Below, in pieces: positions 8,723-16,268 of a stretch of 64,000 nucleotides of DNA (position 1 is the first letter of the stretch; each line of letters starts with the position of its first letter). This DNA comes from Paenibacillus sp. J2TS4 (GTDB lineage Bacteria > Bacillota > Bacilli > Paenibacillales > NBRC-103111). The stretch lies in assembly GCF_018403245.1 (NCBI RefSeq), contig NZ_BOSH01000002.1:558001-622000 (forward strand), given 5' to 3'. The notes beneath the pieces are model-generated. The model saw only the letters and a program-made list of their open reading frames with translations. It had not been told where the DNA came from and searched no databases. A program made the translations under genes and the position numbers.

Positions 8723-10108
8723 CTATTCTCCTGAAGCGTTAGCCGCCTCCTGCGCTTTTTGCAAGTTATCCAGCATCTTCTCGGGTGTAAGCTCGCCTCC
8801 TATCACCTGCTGGATGCCGATATCGAGAGCTGTTTTTATCGAGGATTGCACCAGCGCGTCAAAGGCCGGGAAGGAGATGTCAATTTCACTGACTGCCTGG
8901 AATATATCCTGCATCAGAGGATCGTTGGAAGCAGCCGTTAATTGAGCTTGATCGATCTTCATAGCCGGCAGAACCCCATCCTCTTTTAAGCCGCGAATTT
9001 GCATTTCTTCCGTCCACATATTTTTAATAAACTCTTTAATCGCCTGCAATTTCTTCGGGTCTTCTGCCGCTCTGGCGGAGAAGCCGTAGCCATTATTCGT
9101 ATCCTGCATGACGACGATCTCGCCGTTCTCCTTCAGCGGAGGCATATTGAAGAATCCGATCTGGCCGACCTTATCTCCAGCTTGCTGCGGGTCCGTGAAG
9201 ACGGAATTGGCCCAGGAACCGTCCATCATCATAATGGCTTCCCCTGATATAATCTGATTCCTCATATCGGCATATTCCAGACCCAGCTCGCCTTTTTTGA
9301 AATACCCTTTGTCCACCCATTCCCGATGCTTGGCGAATCCTTCCACCACCTTGGGGTCCGTCCACTTCGCTTCGCCTGTTTTAAATCCATAAGTAATTTC
9401 AGGACCAGCGTAGTAGGACCATAAATTATTCGTGGTCATGAGAGGCACCCAGCCGTCCTTGGAGCCTTGGGCAAAGGGAACCTTGCCGTCCGCCTTAATC
9501 GCTTCCGCGATTTTTTCCAGCTCGTCAATCGTTTTGGGAATGCTGAAGCCTTTTTCCTCAAAGTAAGCTTTGTTGTAAAAGTACCCTTCAATGGATCCGC
9601 CAATAGGCAGTCCATAAATCTTTCCATCGTGGGTGAATGGGTCCAGGCTCGTGAATTGATCCTTCAAGCCGAGCTCCTCCAGAATCGGAGTAAGGTCTAG
9701 GACCAAGCCTTCCTTCCCGTAGAGCCCGGCATCCGGGCTGCCAAACACATCGAAGATATCCGGCGGACTGCCGGCAGCCATCTCTCCCCTCAGCTTCTCC
9801 GTCCGGTTCACTTCCGAGTCCACCGCGTCCAGCTTGAACTTCAAGCCCGGAATCGCGGCTTCCGTTTTGGCTACGACATCCTCCAGCAGCGCCAGACGGA
9901 ACCTTTTGGCATCTCCAAGCTGGGTATGACGTATGGTCAATTCGAACGGCTCTGACGTTTCCGGCGACGGTGACGGGGCCGGCTTATTGTTTTCCGGCGG
10001 ACTGCTCCCGTTATTATTGGTTGCTTCTCCCTGATTGCCGCCACAGCCAGCTAACACGATGGAGACGATGAATAGGAACGAGATAAGGAACGATACATGC
10101 TTCTTCAT
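8723..10108 (-). CDS. Sugar ABC transporter substrate-binding lipoprotein
   Basis: A 461-residue extracellular solute-binding protein (family 1). The N terminus MKKHVSFLISFLF is a lipoprotein signal with lipobox LAGC and lipidated Cys22, then a Ser/Pro/Asn-rich tether (about 25-50). The body contains the expected LTIRHTQLGD start, an AGSPPDIFDVFG element and WTEEMQIRG near the end. ATG at 10108 follows GGGGAGGGTCATTCC; an upstream in-frame start would add eight residues before a signal peptide and is unlikely. It is the first gene of an operon with two permeases and YesMN. The sugar bound is not identifiable. Confidence 0.92.
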   Translation of the reverse strand: MKKHVSFLISFLFIVSIVLAGCGGNQGEATNNNGSSPPENNKPAPSPSPETSEPFELTIRHTQLGDAKRFRLALLEDVVAKTEAAIPGLKFKLDAVDSEVNRTEKLRGEMAAGSPPDIFDVFGSPDAGLYGKEGLVLDLTPILEELGLKDQFTSLDPFTHDGKIYGLPIGGSIEGYFYNKAYFEEKGFSIPKTIDELEKIAEAIKADGKVPFAQGSKDGWVPLMTTNNLWSYYAGPEITYGFKTGEAKWTDPKVVEGFAKHREWVDKGYFKKGELGLEYADMRNQIISGEAIMMMDGSWANSVFTDPQQAGDKVGQIGFFNMPPLKENGEIVVMQDTNNGYGFSARAAEDPKKLQAIKEFIKNMWTEEMQIRGLKEDGVLPAMKIDQAQLTAASNDPLMQDIFQAVSEIDISFPAFDALVQSSIKTALDIGIQQVIGGELTPEKMLDNLQKAQEAANASGE

Positions 10109-10153
10109 GGAATGACCCTCCCCATAAACCATTTATTTTTTCGCTACAAGGCT

Positions 10154-10182
10154 ATTATAAGTTCATTCCATATTTTGGGTAA
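10154..10182 (-). promoter_or_regulatory. Putative promoter of sugar ABC operon
   Basis: On the minus strand a perfect -10 TATAAT (10154-10159) is preceded after 17 bp by TTACCC (10177-10182), a poor -35. A good -10 with a weak -35 fits a promoter that needs an activator such as the YesN protein. About 45 bp upstream of the binding-protein ATG. Confidence 0.4.
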
Positions 10183-10274
10183 GGATGACATTTCGATCAT
10201 ATGGGGATAAAATTATCTACTCTACAGACTTCCCGGACGATTACATGTCTTAAGCTAATCTTTTTCATTAATAT

Positions 10275-10291
10275 AGTTTAGTCTCTAAACT
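10275..10291. promoter_or_regulatory. 17-bp palindrome AGTTTAG-TCT-CTAAACT
   Basis: A perfect 7-bp inverted repeat with a 3-nt centre, about 170 bp upstream of the sugar-binding lipoprotein and about 70 bp past the stop of the AraC gene. It could be an operator for either regulator; no role is proven. Confidence 0.35.
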
Positions 10292-10305
10292 TTTTAATTA
10301 TCATA

Positions 10306-10325
10306 GGAGAAGTCGCAGCTTCTCC
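10306..10325 (-). terminator. Weak hairpin downstream of AraC gene
   Basis: GGAGAAG and CTTCTCC form a 7-bp stem with a 6-nt loop 35 bp past the AraC stop. No U-tract follows, so termination would be weak at best. Confidence 0.35.
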
Positions 10326-10359
10326 CGCTGTCATCCCGTACATTTCTGATCTATGATGG

Positions 10360-11151
10360 CTAATTAACAGATTGAGATAAACTGTTAAGGAAATTATTCA
10401 TCAACAAGGGTAGTGAAATGAGAATGGGCGGATCGTCCAAGCGCGGGGTGTGAAGCATAACTTGCTGATAAGGGACGGAGGAATAAGGTTTGACTATAAT
10501 GGGCTGCCTTGACCGGGTACGCAAAGTGGCCTGCGGCAGCAGAATATCCATCGCCTGCATCTCCCAGGAGACCGATGTTGCCATCAGGTAATAAGTACCC
10601 GGTTTAACGTCCGTAAAGCAAAATTCCCCTAATGAGGAAAGAATCGTTCCGTACAGAGGAATGCCTTCAGGAATGGGCTTGGCAAACAAGCCAATCAGAA
10701 TGACACCCTCAAATGGAATCTCTGCCTGCACATTGCCTTCTATTGTGGAGAATGGACCGGCAGCAGGAAGGTAGGAGGACCAGCCTTTAAGCCTTTGCAA
10801 GGACCGGAAATGGTTATCCGCATGCAGAACCTGATTCCGGAAGTCAGACGGCGATACGCCTACCCGTTCGGTAAATCGGGTAGTGAAAGTTCCCAGACTT
10901 TGTTGCCCGATCTCCAGACCGATATCCCGAACACTCATATTCGTTTGCAGCAATAAATCCTTAGCCTTTTGTAATCGTAAGGAGGATACATAATAATGCG
11001 GGGAAAGCCCCATTCTCGCTTTAAAAATACGGGTAAAATGATACGGGCTATAGCCGACAAAACGTGCAAGCTGGGAAAGCGGCAGCGGTTCATAAATATG
11101 CTGATGAATATATGCGATCAACTCGTCTATTTCCGGGTACCGATTAATCAT
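10360..11151 (-). CDS. AraC-family regulator with N-terminal HTH
   Basis: A 263-residue regulator with the AraC double HTH at the N terminus (about residues 5-105: ELIAYIHQHIYEPLPLSQLARFVGYSPYHFTRIFK and IGLEIGQQSLGTFTTRFTERVGVSPSDFR), the reverse of the usual order. The C-terminal half contains PLYGTILSSLGEFCFTDVKPGTYYLMATSV, which resembles a small beta-sandwich of carboxypeptidase-regulatory type. The ATG at 11151 is chosen because GGGAG at 11158-11162 gives six-base spacing; the adjacent ATG at 11154 is too close. It lies upstream of the sugar operon on the same strand, separated by about 250 bp. Target genes are unknown. Confidence 0.85.
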   Translation of the reverse strand: MINRYPEIDELIAYIHQHIYEPLPLSQLARFVGYSPYHFTRIFKARMGLSPHYYVSSLRLQKAKDLLLQTNMSVRDIGLEIGQQSLGTFTTRFTERVGVSPSDFRNQVLHADNHFRSLQRLKGWSSYLPAAGPFSTIEGNVQAEIPFEGVILIGLFAKPIPEGIPLYGTILSSLGEFCFTDVKPGTYYLMATSVSWEMQAMDILLPQATLRTRSRQPIIVKPYSSVPYQQVMLHTPRLDDPPILISLPLLMNNFLNSLSQSVN

Positions 11152-11445
11152 CATCTTCTCCCTTATTATCGCATCGCAGTTTGAGCAAAACATGCCTTTA
11201 CTTTCAAAGTTCGGGGCTTCTTCTACCAATTATATAATATCAAAATTTCATCCGAATCTGTACCCGATTTCTCACTAACTTATATCTCTCTACTTAGGCA
11301 TAGCTACTTCCTCCCTCGGACAGCTCATGCTCATACGGTGTAATACGTGAAGGTCAAGGAATAGCGAGCATGTCCCCCCAAACTTTATGAGAAAATGTTT
11401 GGCAGTTGCTTTGAGAAAGCACTCAACATTCAGGCTTCTAACTGT
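11152..11445. other. Intergenic, nothing firm
   Basis: About 290 bp between the AraC start and a large hairpin. AT-rich just upstream of the AraC gene (TATATAATATCAAAATT), so the AraC promoter is probably there. The short plus-strand frame from 11387 has no coding character. Confidence 0.5.
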
Positions 11446-11487
11446 TATCCCCTTGGTTCAGAACAAAAGTTCTGAGCCAAGGGGATA
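11446..11487. repeat. 19-bp inverted repeat with AAAA loop
   Basis: TATCCCCTTGGTTCAGAAC and its near-exact complement flank AAAA; one G-T pair is the only deviation. It straddles the 3' end of the pseudogene below. No T-run follows on either strand, so it is not a standard terminator; it may be a mobile-element hairpin. Confidence 0.6.
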
Positions 11488-11743
11488 TTGGTCAAAAAAG
11501 CCCTTTTCTTGCTTCCAAATTCTCGACACACCGGATTTGAAATCTTTGGCAATCATATTAACTGCTTCTGCTTTAGTCAAAGCCAGATGTTCATAGAACA
11601 TCTTTCTTACTTCTTCTTTAGAGATCGGAGTGATCTTACTCCAAAATTCAGCGATGTCATCTGCATTTGCATGCCACTTTTTATCTATAGCAGCTACTTT
11701 ATTTGGGTCGCCGGCTATTGCCGCTTTGACAAGATACGCGGCC
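11458..11743 (-). pseudogene. Fragment of a helical conserved hypothetical protein
   Basis: Minus-strand frame of about 94 codons with no start, ending TGA at 11458-11460. It begins AAYLVKAAIAGDPNKVAAIDK and continues with KWHANADDIAEFWSKITP, MFYEHLALTKAEAVNMIAKDF. I recognise this as the C-terminal half of a small helical protein common in Paenibacillus and relatives, with no established function as far as I know. The N-terminal half is missing: the frame ends exactly where the IS605-like end at 11744 begins. The last 20 residues also look abnormal and run into the hairpin at 11446-11487, so both ends are damaged. Confidence 0.6.
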
Positions 11744-11814
11744 CGGACAACTTCATGTACCTATTGTAGATATGGATTTGCCCCATCTACTCCATATCCA
11801 AGTACGGGGTATCT
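11744..11814. repeat. IS200/IS605-type end fragment (copy 1)
   Basis: About 71 bp nearly identical to 28124-28195, where the same sequence lies downstream of a decayed tnpB. It contains an imperfect hairpin around GTAGATATGG ... CCATCTAC. The unit starts at the break point of the pseudogene and ends 26 bp before the stop of the phosphatase gene. No transposase is attached, so this is a solo end or deletion scar. Confidence 0.65.
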
Positions 11815-11839
11815 TTAAATTCGCTCGCTTCGATTTCAC

Positions 11840-12379
11840 TTATTCCCAGATTCTGCTGATGGAAGCACCCCTTAGATCCACAGCTGCACGATAAACATCC
11901 GGATTGGAAAGGCTCTGCCAATCGTCAAAACCAAAGCTTGAAATAAAATGTTTTAATATTAGCGACATTAAAGCACCGTGGGTGACTACGGCTATATTGT
12001 TTTCCGGTCGATCATGCAGTTCATTAAGGACGGCTATTCCTCTACTCATAGCTTCATTCGACGATTCTCCGCCCGGGAATTTGAGATCGAGATCGGAATA
12101 GGTATCCTTGAGCCGCGACAGCCAATCCTCGTAATTTTCCGTACTTAACACCCGTTCCTTTAATCTCTCGTCCGTGTGACAGGGCAATTGATTCCTTTCG
12201 CAAAATGGCTTTATCGTCTCTACCGCTCGAACATAGGGACTGGAAACCACCCATTCAATCCCTTTGTCCTCCAGCATTTCCGCTAATCGTTCCGCCTGCT
12301 CCTGTCCTGTTCGAGTTAAGGGTGCAGCTGGTTCTTGCCCAGTAGCTTGGCAATGTCTGATGAGGTATATGGTTTTCAT
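11840..12379 (-). CDS. Histidine phosphatase family protein
   Basis: A 179-residue phosphoglycerate-mutase-like phosphatase. The catalytic RHG-type motif is LIRHCQAT (residues 5-12), with Cys replacing the usual Gly after His. Other family elements are LTRTGQEQAERLA, VSSPYVRAVETIKPF and the second catalytic His in VVTHGALM. ATG at 12379 follows AAAGGGAGGGGAGACGATCT; an in-frame start 13 codons upstream has no ribosome site. It follows the nitroreductase by about 40 bp and is probably co-transcribed. Members act on varied phosphoesters; the substrate is unknown. Confidence 0.88.
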   Translation of the reverse strand: MKTIYLIRHCQATGQEPAAPLTRTGQEQAERLAEMLEDKGIEWVVSSPYVRAVETIKPFCERNQLPCHTDERLKERVLSTENYEDWLSRLKDTYSDLDLKFPGGESSNEAMSRGIAVLNELHDRPENNIAVVTHGALMSLILKHFISSFGFDDWQSLSNPDVYRAAVDLRGASISRIWE

Positions 12380-12419
12380 AGATCGTCTCCCCTCCCTTTG
12401 ATCTCCCCAGGCCTTCACG

Positions 12420-13106
12420 TTAATTCACCCACTGGACAATCTCTTCAAGATTGAGCCGGGATTTGGAGTATTTGGGCTCATTCGCTCTATAGCCGAAGGC
12501 CACCATAACCGAGATGTCCAGTTTTCCGTCCTCCAGCAAGCCCTCTTTTCTCAATATTTCATGAGCCTTATCATAGTCAAAGCCCTCGATCGGACAAGAA
12601 TCGATTCCTATCAAAGCAGCAGCGGTCATCATATTCCCCAGTGCAATATAGGTTTGTTTACACGACCAATCGAATAAGGCACGTTCGCTATCCAGTAAAT
12701 GCCAGTCCGATTCTTGAAATTCTTTATACCTGGGCATCAGCTTCTCAATGAGATGATCCGGATAATTTTTAACGTTTTTCTGAAGGTTCAGGACATATTC
12801 GGAATCGTATTTCACATCTCGTCTGGCCAGAATAACGACAAAATGACTGGCCGTCGGAAGCTGGCCCTGGGCTCCCCAGGCCACCTCTCTTAACTTTTCC
12901 CTCAATTCCTTGTTTTGAATGACCAGGAACCGCCAGGGTTCATAGCCGACCGAGCTGGGAGACAGCCTTCCGGCCTCCAGAATAAACCGGAAATCCTCTT
13001 CAGGAATCAGCTGTGCCGGATCAAATGTTTTAGTTGCATGTCGAAAATAAAAAGCGTCGATAATTTCCTGTTTTTTTGCCTTCTTCGCATCCTTATTCTG
13101 CATCAT
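12420..13106 (-). CDS. Nitroreductase family NAD(P)H-dependent oxidoreductase
   Basis: About 228 residues of the FMN-dependent nitroreductase fold, akin to NfsB/YfkO/YdgI. Recognisable parts are [10 protein letters not shown] near the start (FMN phosphate-binding Arg), [43 protein letters not shown] and a C-terminal [17 protein letters not shown]. Such enzymes reduce quinones or nitroaromatics with NAD(P)H. Three start codons are clustered (GTG 13115, ATG 13106, ATG 13103); ATG 13106 is chosen, but the ribosome site GAGTGGTGA is weak. Probably the first gene of a two-gene unit with the phosphatase. Confidence 0.88.
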   Translation of the reverse strand: MMQNKDAKKAKKQEIIDAFYFRHATKTFDPAQLIPEEDFRFILEAGRLSPSSVGYEPWRFLVIQNKELREKLREVAWGAQGQLPTASHFVVILARRDVKYDSEYVLNLQKNVKNYPDHLIEKLMPRYKEFQESDWHLLDSERALFDWSCKQTYIALGNMMTAAALIGIDSCPIEGFDYDKAHEILRKEGLLEDGKLDISVMVAFGYRANEPKYSKSRLNLEEIVQWVN

Positions 13107-13207
13107 ATTCACCACTCATTAATAGGTTTAATCCGGAATCCATGCCGCTTGGTTGTGGACATAACGCCTCTTAAATAGTCCCTGCTGCACCCCGTCTGCT
13201 GCCATGA

Positions 13208-13528
13208 TCAACGCTTGGTATTCGGCGATTGCGCCATTTGAATAATCCGCTCCAGCCCTTCAATATATTGCTTGAACATATTCAATCCCAGCTCCGTTGG
13301 ACTGCAGACCGTTTTTGGCCGTTTCCCGGCGAACGTCTTTTGCACATCGATGTAACCGGCCTGCTCCAGCACGCGAATATGATTGCCGAGATTTCCTTCA
13401 GTCAATTGAAGCTCATTGCGCAAAAATCCGAAGTCGCAGGACCCGTTTACGACTAACAGACTCATGATGCCAAGACGGGCCTTGGCGTGGATTGTCTCAT
13501 CTATTGCGTCAAAAATATTATCACCCAT
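13208..13528 (-). CDS. Winged-helix transcriptional regulator (HTH_34 type)
   Basis: A 106-residue winged-helix protein: HAKARLGIMSLLVVNGSCDFGFLRNELQLTEGNLGNHIRVLEQAGYIDVQKTFAGKRPKT has the helix-turn-helix plus wing of the PF13601-like group. Its start overlaps the stop of the membrane-protein gene by 8 bp, so it is the last cistron of the 15.9-13.2 kb ABC-2 operon. In similar loci this type of regulator represses its own exporter operon. A palindrome at 15900-15920 is a candidate target. Confidence 0.85.
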   Translation of the reverse strand: MGDNIFDAIDETIHAKARLGIMSLLVVNGSCDFGFLRNELQLTEGNLGNHIRVLEQAGYIDVQKTFAGKRPKTVCSPTELGLNMFKQYIEGLERIIQMAQSPNTKR

Positions 13529-14147
13529 GACGCTTACTCCGCCAATGAAGGAATAATCCTGTTACGATATTGCTCCCTCCGCCAAGCAGACCCAAAATAA
13601 GAAATTGATATTCTCTTAAAAATAACCAGGTCGCTATCGATAGCAGGATAAACCAGCAGCCGATGACAGCCGGACCTTTGCCAATTAACGAGGCCAAGGA
13701 TACATATGAAATGCCTACCAGAATAACCCAGAAGAACGAGGCGTACTCAAGTCTTACTATACCCGAAACCATCATGAAGAACCCGGACAGCATCATGACA
13801 AGGAACGGCAGCCAGAACATCCAGGCATAGGACCCGCCTTCCTGTGAAGTCGAGGCGATTCTGCGGGACTGCCTAATCCCTACCACAGTCGACAGAATCC
13901 CTCCCAGAATAGCAGAGATCGGCCAATACCACATAGGCCACACGGACAGATCGAAGTGCATCCCGATAAAACCGATCATCATGTGAGCTCCCCAAATATA
14001 GAGATAGGGAGGAGAGTGATCCAGCTTTTTCTGGTTGCGGGCAATTAATTGTTTAATAAATTCAATGTCCTGCAGCGCCTGCTGAGGCTCTGAAATCTTC
14101 ATCGGCTCGCCCGATGTTTCCTTGCGGATTTGCGGATCCTTATCCAT
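13521..14147 (-). CDS. Conserved membrane protein of ABC-2 operon
   Basis: 208 residues. A soluble N-terminal 40-50 residues (EPQQALQDIEFIKQLIARNQKKLDHSPPYLYIWG) is followed by about five hydrophobic helices, ending in basic HWRSKRHG. ATG at 14147 follows AAGG with six-base spacing; a GTG 15 bp upstream is less well placed. I do not assign a function. Its position between the ABC-2 permease and the winged-helix regulator, with an 8-bp overlap to the latter, suggests it works with the exporter or modulates the regulator. Similar membrane proteins accompany HTH_34 regulators in other Firmicutes. Confidence 0.75.
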   Translation of the reverse strand: MDKDPQIRKETSGEPMKISEPQQALQDIEFIKQLIARNQKKLDHSPPYLYIWGAHMMIGFIGMHFDLSVWPMWYWPISAILGGILSTVVGIRQSRRIASTSQEGGSYAWMFWLPFLVMMLSGFFMMVSGIVRLEYASFFWVILVGISYVSLASLIGKGPAVIGCWFILLSIATWLFLREYQFLILGLLGGGSNIVTGLFLHWRSKRHG

Positions 14148-14193
14148 GCTCAACCTTACCACTCCCGAAGCCTACATAATTTACCTTCCTTCG

Positions 14194-14946
14194 TTATCGA
14201 TTTTCCCATCGAAAGAGTAATAATGCAAGCATACCGCTAATAATCGTAAAACCAGCGAGCACGATCAGCTCCAATCCGAATCCTGACAGCGGTTGGCCAT
14301 GCCATACCCCTTTCACTAGATTAACGAAATAGGTCATCGGGATCCACTGACTGGCAGACTGCAGAACCTTGGGGAAAATCTCCAGCGGCATCGCAATGCC
14401 TGAGAGAAACAACATCGGAAAAAAGATAACCATCGCCAGCCCGCTTGCCGCTCCCGGACTGCTGACGAGCCCCGACAAAGCAAATCCGATACTGAACAAG
14501 CCAATCATTCCAAATAACAAACATCCTAAAAACACCACCACAGATGCCGCGGAAAGCTGAATATCCCAGAGCAGCTTGGCAATGACGATAATTTCGACAG
14601 CGCCGGCCAGTACCAGAACAAGCCCCTGCACCGCGTGGGAGACCAGCACCGCTGATTTATGAATCGGGGTCACCCGGAATCTTCTCAGCATGCCATTCTC
14701 CCGATAAGTAACCATATTTATGTTAAGCGTAAACAGCGCTACAGACATAACATTCATCGCGCATAAGGCCGGGACATAGTCATCGATATATCGGCTGCCT
14801 GGAACGATCTGTCCTGGGGCATCGCCGTACATCGAGCCAAATAAGAGCAGCATCAGCGCGGGATAAACCAGCACCCAGAAGATAGTAATCCAATCCCGCA
14901 AATACAGCCGGAAATCAAAAGCCGTTAGTCTAATAAACGCGTTCAT
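14194..14946 (-). CDS. ABC-2 type exporter permease
   Basis: A 250-residue permease of the ABC-2 family with six predicted helices. It shows the family landmarks RDWITIFWVLVYPALMLLLFGSMYG near the N terminus, ENGMLRRFRVTPIHKSAVLVSH in the cytoplasmic loop, and FFPMLFLSGIAMPLEIFPKVLQSASQWIPMTYFVN late. The start shares its first base with the stop of the ATPase gene (14946), so the two are translationally coupled. Likely export of a drug, lipid or peptide; nothing identifies the substrate. Confidence 0.9.
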   Translation of the reverse strand: MNAFIRLTAFDFRLYLRDWITIFWVLVYPALMLLLFGSMYGDAPGQIVPGSRYIDDYVPALCAMNVMSVALFTLNINMVTYRENGMLRRFRVTPIHKSAVLVSHAVQGLVLVLAGAVEIIVIAKLLWDIQLSAASVVVFLGCLLFGMIGLFSIGFALSGLVSSPGAASGLAMVIFFPMLFLSGIAMPLEIFPKVLQSASQWIPMTYFVNLVKGVWHGQPLSGFGLELIVLAGFTIISGMLALLLFRWENR

Positions 14947-15866
14947 CAGGCTTCCCTCCTTAACGGTGAGGTCAATTCGTTAAAGACCTCGTTCATCGAC
15001 GTTTCCTCCAGCTTCAGCCTGCTGACCATCCAGTTTTCCGCATCGGCCTGACGAAATAATTGCTGCAGCGTACGATCAATGTCGGTAGAATGCAATCGGA
15101 TCAAATCCGGCTCCCATTCCACGTGGATGACATGAGATAGCGCCGCCAATGCTTTCTTGCTGGTCTGCCCGGTATTCTGGAAGCTGACCCTCTTCGCCCC
15201 GCCGAGCAGGTCAATAAGCCGCTCAGGAGTATCCAACGCAATCAGACGGCCGCGGCTCATGACGGCTACCCGGTCGCACAGCTCTTCCGCTTCTTCCATG
15301 TAATGGGTCGTAACGACAATCGTCCGGCCCGCCTCCCTTAATTGCTTAATCATTAGCCACATCTGATTCCGGGCTGTCGGGTCCAACCCCATGCTCGGCT
15401 CATCCAGGAAGACGATATCCGGATCGTTAATCAAGGCCAGTGCCAGCGATACACGCTGCTTCCAACCGCCGGATAAGGACTTGAAGGAGGCGTTTTGTTT
15501 ATCCTGCAACCCAAGGAAACGGTTAATTTCGTTGAGATCGGATGTTCTGTCATAGAACGAAGAAAAAACGTTCAGAATCTCCTTCACCTTGGCATTCCCG
15601 GGGACCGAGGTCGATTGAAGCAGAACACCTATTCTCCGTTTAATGTCTTCCGCCTGGCTGCGAATATCTTTGCCCAGCACCTTCACACTGCCGCTATCCG
15701 CAACCCGCAGTCCTTCAATCATTTCGATCAAGGTCGTTTTACCCGCCCCGTTCGGTCCTACGACACCAAAGATTTCCCCTTTGTTGACCTGCAAAGATAC
15801 ATCATTCACGGCTACGTTAGCTCCATATTTCTTTATAACATGATCAAGCTCAATCACCGTATCCAC
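14946..15866 (-). CDS. ABC-2 exporter ATP-binding protein
   Basis: The ATPase of the two-component exporter, about 306 residues. Walker A GPNGAGKTTLIEMIEGL, signature SLSGGWKQRVSLALALINDPDIVFLDEP (Trp in place of the usual Met/Gln), D-loop and TTHYMEEAEELCDRV switch. The C-terminal 80 residues are the extra domain common in drug-export ATPases. GTG at 15866 is chosen (GAGGG seven bases upstream). ATG 15884 has no ribosome site, and GTG 15857 is also possible because many homologues begin near IELDHVIKKYG. First gene of an operon of four, preceded by a 21-bp palindrome. Confidence 0.88.
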   Translation of the reverse strand: MDTVIELDHVIKKYGANVAVNDVSLQVNKGEIFGVVGPNGAGKTTLIEMIEGLRVADSGSVKVLGKDIRSQAEDIKRRIGVLLQSTSVPGNAKVKEILNVFSSFYDRTSDLNEINRFLGLQDKQNASFKSLSGGWKQRVSLALALINDPDIVFLDEPSMGLDPTARNQMWLMIKQLREAGRTIVVTTHYMEEAEELCDRVAVMSRGRLIALDTPERLIDLLGGAKRVSFQNTGQTSKKALAALSHVIHVEWEPDLIRLHSTDIDRTLQQLFRQADAENWMVSRLKLEETSMNEVFNELTSPLRREA

Positions 15867-15899
15867 TTCCTCACCCTCTCCCATAACTGCAATATTTAT

Positions 15900-15920
15900 T
15901 TACTCTGAAATACAGAGTAA
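15900..15920. promoter_or_regulatory. 21-bp palindromic operator candidate
   Basis: TTACTCTG-AAATA-CAGAGTAA is a perfect 8-bp inverted repeat about 35 bp upstream of the ABC-2 operon start. Its size and position suit a dimeric winged-helix repressor, and such a regulator is encoded by the last gene of the operon (13208-13528). Confidence 0.55.
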
Positions 15921-16268
15921 TCTGTTTTTCAAATAATGTCAACGGCTTTGGCCGCTTTTCATCCAGAATTTATAGATTGCCACGTACCTGAATTCAGCCC
16001 TTAGTTCACGGCTTGACATAAGGCGATCAACCGGCTCCGAGGAATCTCGTAAACGAAGCGTCAACAGCCACGTTATCCAAAATGGTTCAAAATATGCAGC
16101 ACTTTAGTTGGAAATTGGTTTCTCTCAACGATTTGGGAGGCGGAATGACAGATAAATATGGTATAGTATTTCTGGGCCAAAAACTGATGAAAGACGAAGA
16201 ACTTTTCAAAGAAAAATCTCAAATCTATTTTTACTATGCTATTGGATAATAAGAGAGGACAGGATGAC
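15921..16268. other. Divergent intergenic region, promoters not resolved
   Basis: About 350 bp between the ABC-2 operon and the DUF368 gene. The minus-strand frame across 16073-16285 overlaps the DUF368 start region and has no family resemblance. TATGGTATAGTATTT near 16160 is a plausible -10 region for the plus-strand gene, but there is no convincing -35. Confidence 0.4.

Noticed and set aside
11387..11818. Three short plus-strand frames in the 11.4-11.8 kb region
   Set aside because: They are antisense to the pseudogene and the IS605-type end; none has a ribosome site or domain.
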